Source of the DNA: Marthasterias glacialis
Lineage: Eukaryota; Echinodermata; Asteroidea; Forcipulatida; Asteriidae
Direction: 5' to 3'
Assembly (NCBI GenBank): GCA_911728455.2
Contig: OU452227.1
Location: forward strand, 10,077,110-10,141,109
DNA length: 64,000 nt
The notes beneath the pieces were generated by a model. That model searched no databases. It was not told where the DNA came from and saw only the letters and a list, made by a program, of their open reading frames with translations. This document shows, piece by piece, positions 58,550 through 64,000 of the stretch (the first letter of the stretch is position 1; each line of letters starts with the position of its first letter). The position numbers were made by a program, and so were the translations under genes.

Positions 58550-58990
58550 TATGGGTGTAACTGGTTGCTACGGGCATAGTACATTGATTGCTAAGGGTTT
58601 GGTGCGTTGGTTGATATGGGTGTAAAACATTGGTTGCTATGGGTGTAGTACATTGGTTGCTATGGGTTTAGTACATTGGTTACTACGGGTACAGTACAAT
58701 GGTTGTTACGAATAAAGTACATTGGTTGTCATGGGTTTAGCACATTGGTTGCTATGGGTGTAGTACATTGGTTGCTATGGGTTTAGTACATTGGTTACTA
58801 CGGGTACAGTAAATTGGTTGTTACGAATAAAGTACATTGGTTGTCATGGGTTTAGCACATTGGTTGCTATGGATGTAGTACATTGGTTGCTATGGGTATA
58901 GTACATTGGTTGCTATGGGTGTAGTACATTGGTTGCTATGGGTTAAGTACATTGGTTACTAAGGGTATAGTACATTGGTTGCTATGGGTA
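58550..58990. repeat. 23-bp minisatellite with 115-bp higher-order unit
   Basis: About nineteen units of TAGTACATTGGTTGCTATGG plus a variable GTG. A block of five variant units starting at 58641 repeats at 58756, exactly 5 x 23 bp. Edges are more diverged than the middle. Confidence 0.95.
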
Positions 58991-59100
58991 AAGTGCGTCG
59001 CGCTCGGCGGCTTTCTAGTAAAAATAAGACATCATGTGACGCGCTCTAAACCATGCTCTAAACCAATCACACAGAATCTAAGCATGGGGTGTTTTTATTA

Positions 59101-59389
59101 GTTATCACATGCCCGTTCATAGCATAAGGAAAAATATAGTGCTTCTGCATCCCATAATTATATGGGACTCAGACGCGCTATATTTTCCCATATAGACCTT
59201 ATGCATTGACGTCATCACGCCGCCATCTTAGAGGTAAATCGATGATGTAACAATGGAAACGCAGAGATTTGTACGCGCGGCGCACAGCATTGGCCAATGA
59301 ACAACCTCATTTTGACCTCTAGACGAGGGCCCCCTACTCAAATGACGTCATGTGCATAAGGTCTATTCCATGAGTGCGCATGTGATAAC
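59101..59389. mobile_element. Outer fold-back element, interrupted by an inner one
   Basis: GTTATCACATGCCCGTTCAT at left faces ATGAGTGCGCATGTGATAAC at right. Its body is split by the insertion at 59192-59366. Confidence 0.7.
59192..59366. mobile_element. Inner MITE family E with TGACGTCA in each terminus
   Basis: ATAGACCTTATGCATTGACG at left and, inversely, ATAGACCTTATGCACATGAC at right. A perfect TGACGTCA lies at 59207-59214 and 59343-59350. 175 bp, non-coding. Confidence 0.8.
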
Positions 59390-59952
59390 GAATTTATCTT
59401 CCAGTTGACTAAAGTGTGATAATCACATGGTCAAACAAAGCTTACACCGAGCGCGATTTTGCGTCTTGCGTGAGCGCATACGTGCGGTCGAGCAGTAATT
59501 ACGCACTATTGGATATAAAATTGCAGTCGTTGTTTATGGCTCTATAAACCACGGCTGTCAAGCAATCTGATTGGATGATTAGCGCGTGCTGGAAGATAAA
59601 ATACAATTCATTGGTGAAGAGTAAATCTAACAATTTTCATTCTCTATCCAAAATAAAATAATTACATCAGTTAATCATATCTTATTTCTAAGATTTGACT
59701 GTCAGTGGTGTCTTATTAATGCAATCAGACTTCACGCATACATTCATGAGGTTTTACGGTTATAGCCAATTAAGTATTAAGGATTGGTAACTACTTTATA
59801 TAACAAGTAGTTACTTTTAATCTGAAAGCTCACTGAAAATCCTCAAAGAGAAATATATCCATCTTAAATATCGTCAAAGTCGAAGAAACACCAATTGAAA
59901 ACCAAAATTACTCCAATCAAATCAAGCTTGAAATAAATGTGCACACAATCCC
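59390..59952. other. No gene seen
   Basis: Unique sequence between a nested element pair and a family B MITE. Confidence 0.45.
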
Positions 59953-60323
59953 TTAAAGCCCCAGCTCAACATTGGTAAGAAAGAAAAACAAAAATGTTCA
60001 CAGATTTACATATACCTTACATGGTATAAAGATAATGATGGTAGAAAACTTTCCTTGAAATAGTTCTGCCTGAAGTATTATCGTTTGTAAATAATAAATA
60101 AAATAAGATCCAAAATTAGTTTCCGGCCCAGTGAGACGAAAACTCTGCCTATATAGGAATGCATACAGACATTATGAAAGCATTTTTAACCGTTTTTTTG
60201 TCGCAAATGAAACAACCAGATGAATTGACATTTTCACAGTTTGGTTTTATTACATATATCTTGTTTTTTGCAAAGAATCGAAGCATTTACAGACTCTTTA
60301 CCAATGTTGAGCTGGGGCTTTAA
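59953..60323 (+). mobile_element. TTAA-flanked MITE family B, intact copy
   Basis: 22-bp perfect inverted termini (AGCCCCAGCTCAACATTGGT and inverse) lie inside TTAA at 59953-59956 and 60320-60323. The element proper is 363 bp. Its integrity makes it the family reference here. Confidence 0.92.
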
Positions 60324-61787
60324 GAGACACCCCCCCCCCCCCGTTTATTTCCCTCAAATGTGACCGCATGTTTACCGAAAGCAAGAGGACAGGAATGAAT
60401 TTACTCCCACCAAAAAACACGGATGTAATATCCCTTTGAGGGACAAGAATTTGTAAAGACATCCATAAGTTATGAGACCATAGGTAATGACCCAAACCCA
60501 TATACATGTACGTCACTGTCACTGTCGACCATCTTAGAAGTCAAAATCACACCAGAGAGGTGTGTGCGGTGGTTCCTTGAACAACGTACACATTATACAC
60601 ACTTTGTAGGAACTTGACTCCGTGACACGACGGTGCTTCAAAAATGATCATGACGTCATTGGCAATGAGTCTACGGGCATATCAGTGTTGAGACTTTCCA
60701 GGAAACCGTGAGGATATCAATGTGTTATCACTCTTGAGGCTATGGGATCCATTTCAGATTATGCTCTCTCAGAGAGGAATAATTATTATATGCAAGATTT
60801 GACGAGCAAGCTGACTGTTTAATTCCGAATGGTTAGATGAAATTGTTGGAATGTACCTCAGGAGTTTCATATTTTTTTTGAGCGGTGGGGGTCAATTCCT
60901 TTGGAAAATAAGAATTCTATTGGGCACTATAATGCCCAAACCAAGTCCCTACAGCACCGATGTTTCCATACCAGAACCAAATACGAGAAATATCAACGGC
61001 ACACATTTCCCATGGCGGTTGATATTTTCACGCTTAGCAGATATCAGAACCAGATAAAAAGAAATATCAGCCACACATTTCAACCTGTTGGCGACTTTCT
61101 TCCTGCCAGGTAAATTGCTGAGCTAATTAGTAAGCTTTGTCCCCGAGTCCACTCCATAAATTTCCATGTCAGATCCTGGTGGTGTTTCACTAGTCATCAC
61201 ATTACACCTGCTGCACGTGCAAAGATATTTTGCTACTTCTGTCTGGCTCCAAAAGCTGCCATTTTTGTTTATGTCAATTTGGGTTTTTTTTAAGACAGGA
61301 ACCGCTAAATCTGACAAGACCTTCTAGAGTCTGTGCAAGACAGATGTGAAAGTTCAAAAGTTCTTTTTGTTCATGCATAAAAAAAGTCATAAAAAGAAAA
61401 CCAAGCACAGTGCCTTTCCTACGGGCGCCTGGTAATCGACAGAGCCAGTTGAGTGTGAAGTGAGTGTGGCTTACATTGGAATCACATCACACTTACAAAC
61501 AGGCTATCTCTTTTACATGAAGTCCTGATTCCTTCTGTGCTGTTATGGTGTGTCAACACTCTGCTACATGGATTTTTTTTCTCTCTCTAGACTTTGTATT
61601 GTTAATACAGTCTAGCTGACACACTTGCTTACACTGAACATACAGACTCAAATGAGCCGTGCAGCCATTGCATTAGTCAGGCACTTGAGTATTCGGTGAA
61701 GTGTAGTTTTACCTGCGTTAAAGACGAGGTATGGTCAGTGATATCAAAACTGCTTTGACTGCTGGGTAAGTAAGACTTACAGCATCT
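60324..61787. other. No gene seen
   Basis: A C run of 13 at 60330-60342; frames of 60-75 codons without domains. Confidence 0.45.
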
Positions 61788-61989
61788 GAGCCCAATATCA
61801 CTGAGCTGCTTAAGCACAAAAAGTAGCTCAGCACAAAACATTTTTTTGCTGACCAGAATAAGGTTACCGGCCAAAATACCACATCACACGTACCATCTGT
61901 GACTGGTTTCCTGCTAGTTTTCGATTAGCCGCAATTTTTAAAGCCATTTTTTTAAACTCTTAAGCAGCTCCATGAAATTGGGCCCTGGG
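61788..61989 (+). mobile_element. MITE family A, complete copy
   Basis: GAGCCCAATATCACTGAGCT at left, GCAGCTCCATGAAATTGGG then CCCTGG at right; inner AATAAGGTTACCGGCCAAAA. Confidence 0.85.
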
Positions 61990-62174
61990 CATAAAGCTCA
62001 TAAAGCTTTTAAGTAGAAAAACTTGCCAAGCACAGAAAAATGTTGCTAAGCAGGAACAGGTGACCTGCCGAACTGCCATGTAATGTGTACTGTTCTTGAC
62101 TGGTTCTCTGCTAAAATACTGCTTGATGGATAAATTTTCTAAGCACCATTTTCAGCTTCATGAAATCGGGCCTT
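61990..62174 (+). mobile_element. MITE family A, diverged copy in tandem
   Basis: Directly follows the previous copy. TAAAGCTCATAAAGCTTTTA at left, CAGCTTCATGAAATCGGGCC at right. Confidence 0.68.
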
Positions 62175-62943
62175 GATCTGTAAAATATAACTTTAAAAGC
62201 TCATTAGGTTCTGCTTCATACAGGAGTATAAGGTGCATAACATTAAAAAATAAATAAATAAATTGGAGTCTATCTTTGCTTCTTATTAAAAAAAAATGCG
62301 TGCATAAGATCTTCAAAATGCATGAGGTCTTCAAAATGTATGTTTATACAAAATGAAGTTTAGCTCTAGCAGGATAACACTGTACCATATCGAACCCTCA
62401 GGCACGGAATACTGTTTTAACAGGCATTGACCCCCTGTAAGTTTCAGAAAATTATGGCTTCAATACAGCGTGAGTGTTAATAACAAATTCAAGTGTATTT
62501 TTGTTTTATGAAGGTCGCTCATCACAGGCATGAAGAAGGCCACAATCTAAGTAAGGGCTAAGACAAGGCGGGGTACAAAAAGAGAGCAAAGCGACCGAAG
62601 GTGAAGTCACACAGCAGAAAGATAACTTGTAATGCTCCGATTTAAAGGGAAGATGCTTCGTTATTTTTTGGAAGAGTAAATTATCCCCCCCTTTTCCCTG
62701 TCCATGGGCTTGTTTCCAACTGACATAGCTCAGAGAGCACAAACTCCACACTCTCCACCATTAGGCTTCAACTCCAGTTCCAGTTTCACGCATCACCGAG
62801 CTAAGCCAGGCTTATCACGTTCCAGTTCCTGCTTAAGCGCTCAATTTAGCTAAGCTAAGCCTACCCATTATGTAAACCTCTTTGGCAGCACATAACCAGC
62901 TAGTAACTACATAACAACGTGACTAGCATCAAAGTCTAGCATT
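62175..62943. other. No gene seen
   Basis: An AATAAATA stretch at 62250; unrecognised short frames on the minus strand. Confidence 0.45.
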
Positions 62944-63075
62944 CTCCTGAAGACGATCAGAGCATACTGATCGAAACGTCGGGACTATTCTCATCACTGG
63001 CTCTTTGCAGAACCAGCACAACTTCTGAAAGAGTTTACATACATGGTGTCTCCGCAAACTTCACTAGATTGATTC
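62944..63075 (+). mobile_element. Dispersed element with hammerhead-like core, copy 2
   Basis: CTCCTGAAGACGATCAGAGC then ATACTGATCGAAACGTCGG, ACAACTTCTGAAAGAG and CATGGTGTCTCCGCAAAC, as at 28978-29105. The stem GATCAG/CTGATC is perfect here. Confidence 0.5.
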
Positions 63076-63240
63076 CAATCCTCTAGTTTTCAACTAAACC
63101 ACCATCCGACCAACTTATAAAAGTTTCATCACTCCTTTGTTGATAAAAACAACAAAAATGGTTTGCTTTGCACACACACCCATGTACATGCTGTTTCCAG
63201 AGCGATAATCAAAATAAGGAACAGTATTGTGGGAGGTTAA

Positions 63241-63345
63241 AAATAATAATAACAATAACGAATTCTTTTATAGCGCCAAACTCCATCTATAAAAATAGAT
63301 GCTCAAGGCACTTCACAAGGAAACCACAAAATAAGACAACTGAAA
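63241..63345 (-). mobile_element. Non-LTR element 3' end with (ATT)n tail, short copy
   Basis: AATAATAATAACAATAACGA, TTTTATAGCGCCAAACTCC, GATGCTCAAGGCACTTCACA. Similar layout at 45394-45520. Confidence 0.55.
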
Positions 63346-63391
63346 TTAAAGATAAAAATTACACAATGCGAAACAGTTAAAGACTGATACT

Positions 63392-63439
63392 ACTATAAAA
63401 CAAATTTGGATGGATACCAATCCTGCATTCTACCTTTAA
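63392..63439 (-). mobile_element. MITE family C end fragment
   Basis: GGATGGATACCAATCCTGCA then TTCTACCTTTAA matches the TTAA-side terminus of family C. Confidence 0.65.
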
Positions 63440-63765
63440 AGTGCTATATTTACCCAACTATAACAGTACTTCAGAGGGCAACATGTCTCCGGAAGATTTG
63501 TACTAGTACAAACTAGATAATAATTGAGCTTTGAGACTGAAACTATGATTTTTTTTTTAAATTTTGATGAACACTAATTCTGTTCTTTGTCTTTAACTGA
63601 AGGCTGGTTAAATCTGTATTGTAATTCAGCCTGTGGGCTGCTGCAAAATAAATAAATAAATACAAAAATAAATAAATAAACTAGATATAAATAAATTAAT
63701 TAGCGAGGAAATACACAAAAAAGAGAAAACGGCAGGTGATCGCGAAACAGAGCAGAGAGATGACG

Positions 63766-63943
63766 ATAGACCTTTATCATGGTGCCACCATCTTGATTTT
63801 CTCCCATTCAAATCAATGAACCCAAACCGAGGCTGGAAGGGCAAATAGTCAGGTTCCTTTTTGCACAATGAATATTGGCATCTATTACTGTTACTGATTA
63901 CAGGGAACATGACCAAGATTGTGGCAGCATGATAAAGGTCTAT
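63766..63943. mobile_element. MITE family H, complete copy, 178 bp
   Basis: ATAGACCTTTATCATGGTGC with CACCATCTTG at left faces CAAGATTGTGGCAGCATGAT with AAAGGTCTAT at right. Shares the ATAGACC start with family E and, partly, with D. Confidence 0.83.
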
Positions 63944-64000
63944 AACAGATAGGCCTTGGTTCCAGAGAAACCAATTCCTATGAATAAACCATAACAGGGG

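Overview
This is a metazoan nuclear window. It has very low coding density, one spliced gene, dense non-autonomous transposons, tRNA-derived SINEs and many micro- and minisatellites. The repeat content fits a marine invertebrate deuterostome, most likely an echinoderm: fold-back elements ending in CCCAATTTCATAGAGCTGC, tRNA-Leu-like SINEs, and hAT-like elements starting CAGTGGCGTAGC. The species assignment is inference; no mitochondrial or rRNA marker is present.

The only gene I can support is a minus-strand member of the RASD family (Dexras1/Rhes Ras-like GTPases). It has two coding exons, 34711-34420 and 12221-11659, joined by a phase-1 intron of about 22.2 kb. The spliced reading frame is 284 residues, with G1 to G5 boxes and a C-terminal CCIQ CaaX box. 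No polyadenylation hexamer is visible for about 1.75 kb past the stop. A 650-bp (TTTG)n tract on the sense strand lies about 465 bp past the stop and may be part of the 3' UTR.

Layout: 1-9.9 kb holds MITEs, a (CT)n tract and a 742-bp inverted-terminal element (D1). 10-11.66 kb is the presumed 3' UTR and (TTTG)n array. 11.66-34.71 kb is the RASD gene, whose intron is full of MITEs and SINEs. 34.7-40.3 kb is 5' flank. 40.4-41.3 kb holds a 37-bp minisatellite whose every unit carries the palindrome GGTCAGAGTGACC (the estrogen-response-element pattern GGTCAnnnTGACC), followed by a 93-bp duplication. 43.4-43.6 kb is a palindrome cluster. 49-49.9 kb holds the inverted partner of D1 (D2). 55.7-56.2 kb and 58.5-59 kb are tandem arrays. 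59.1-59.4 kb is a nested pair of fold-back elements. 59.95-60.3 kb is an intact TTAA-flanked MITE.

The best candidates for something new are regulatory or structural: the sixteen-unit nuclear-receptor-like site array 5.7 kb upstream of a homologue of a hormone-inducible gene, the sense-strand (UUUG)n tract at its 3' end, the D1/D2 inverted pair flanking the gene, and hairpin-forming elements. I saw no CRISPR, bacterial, viral or toxin genes.
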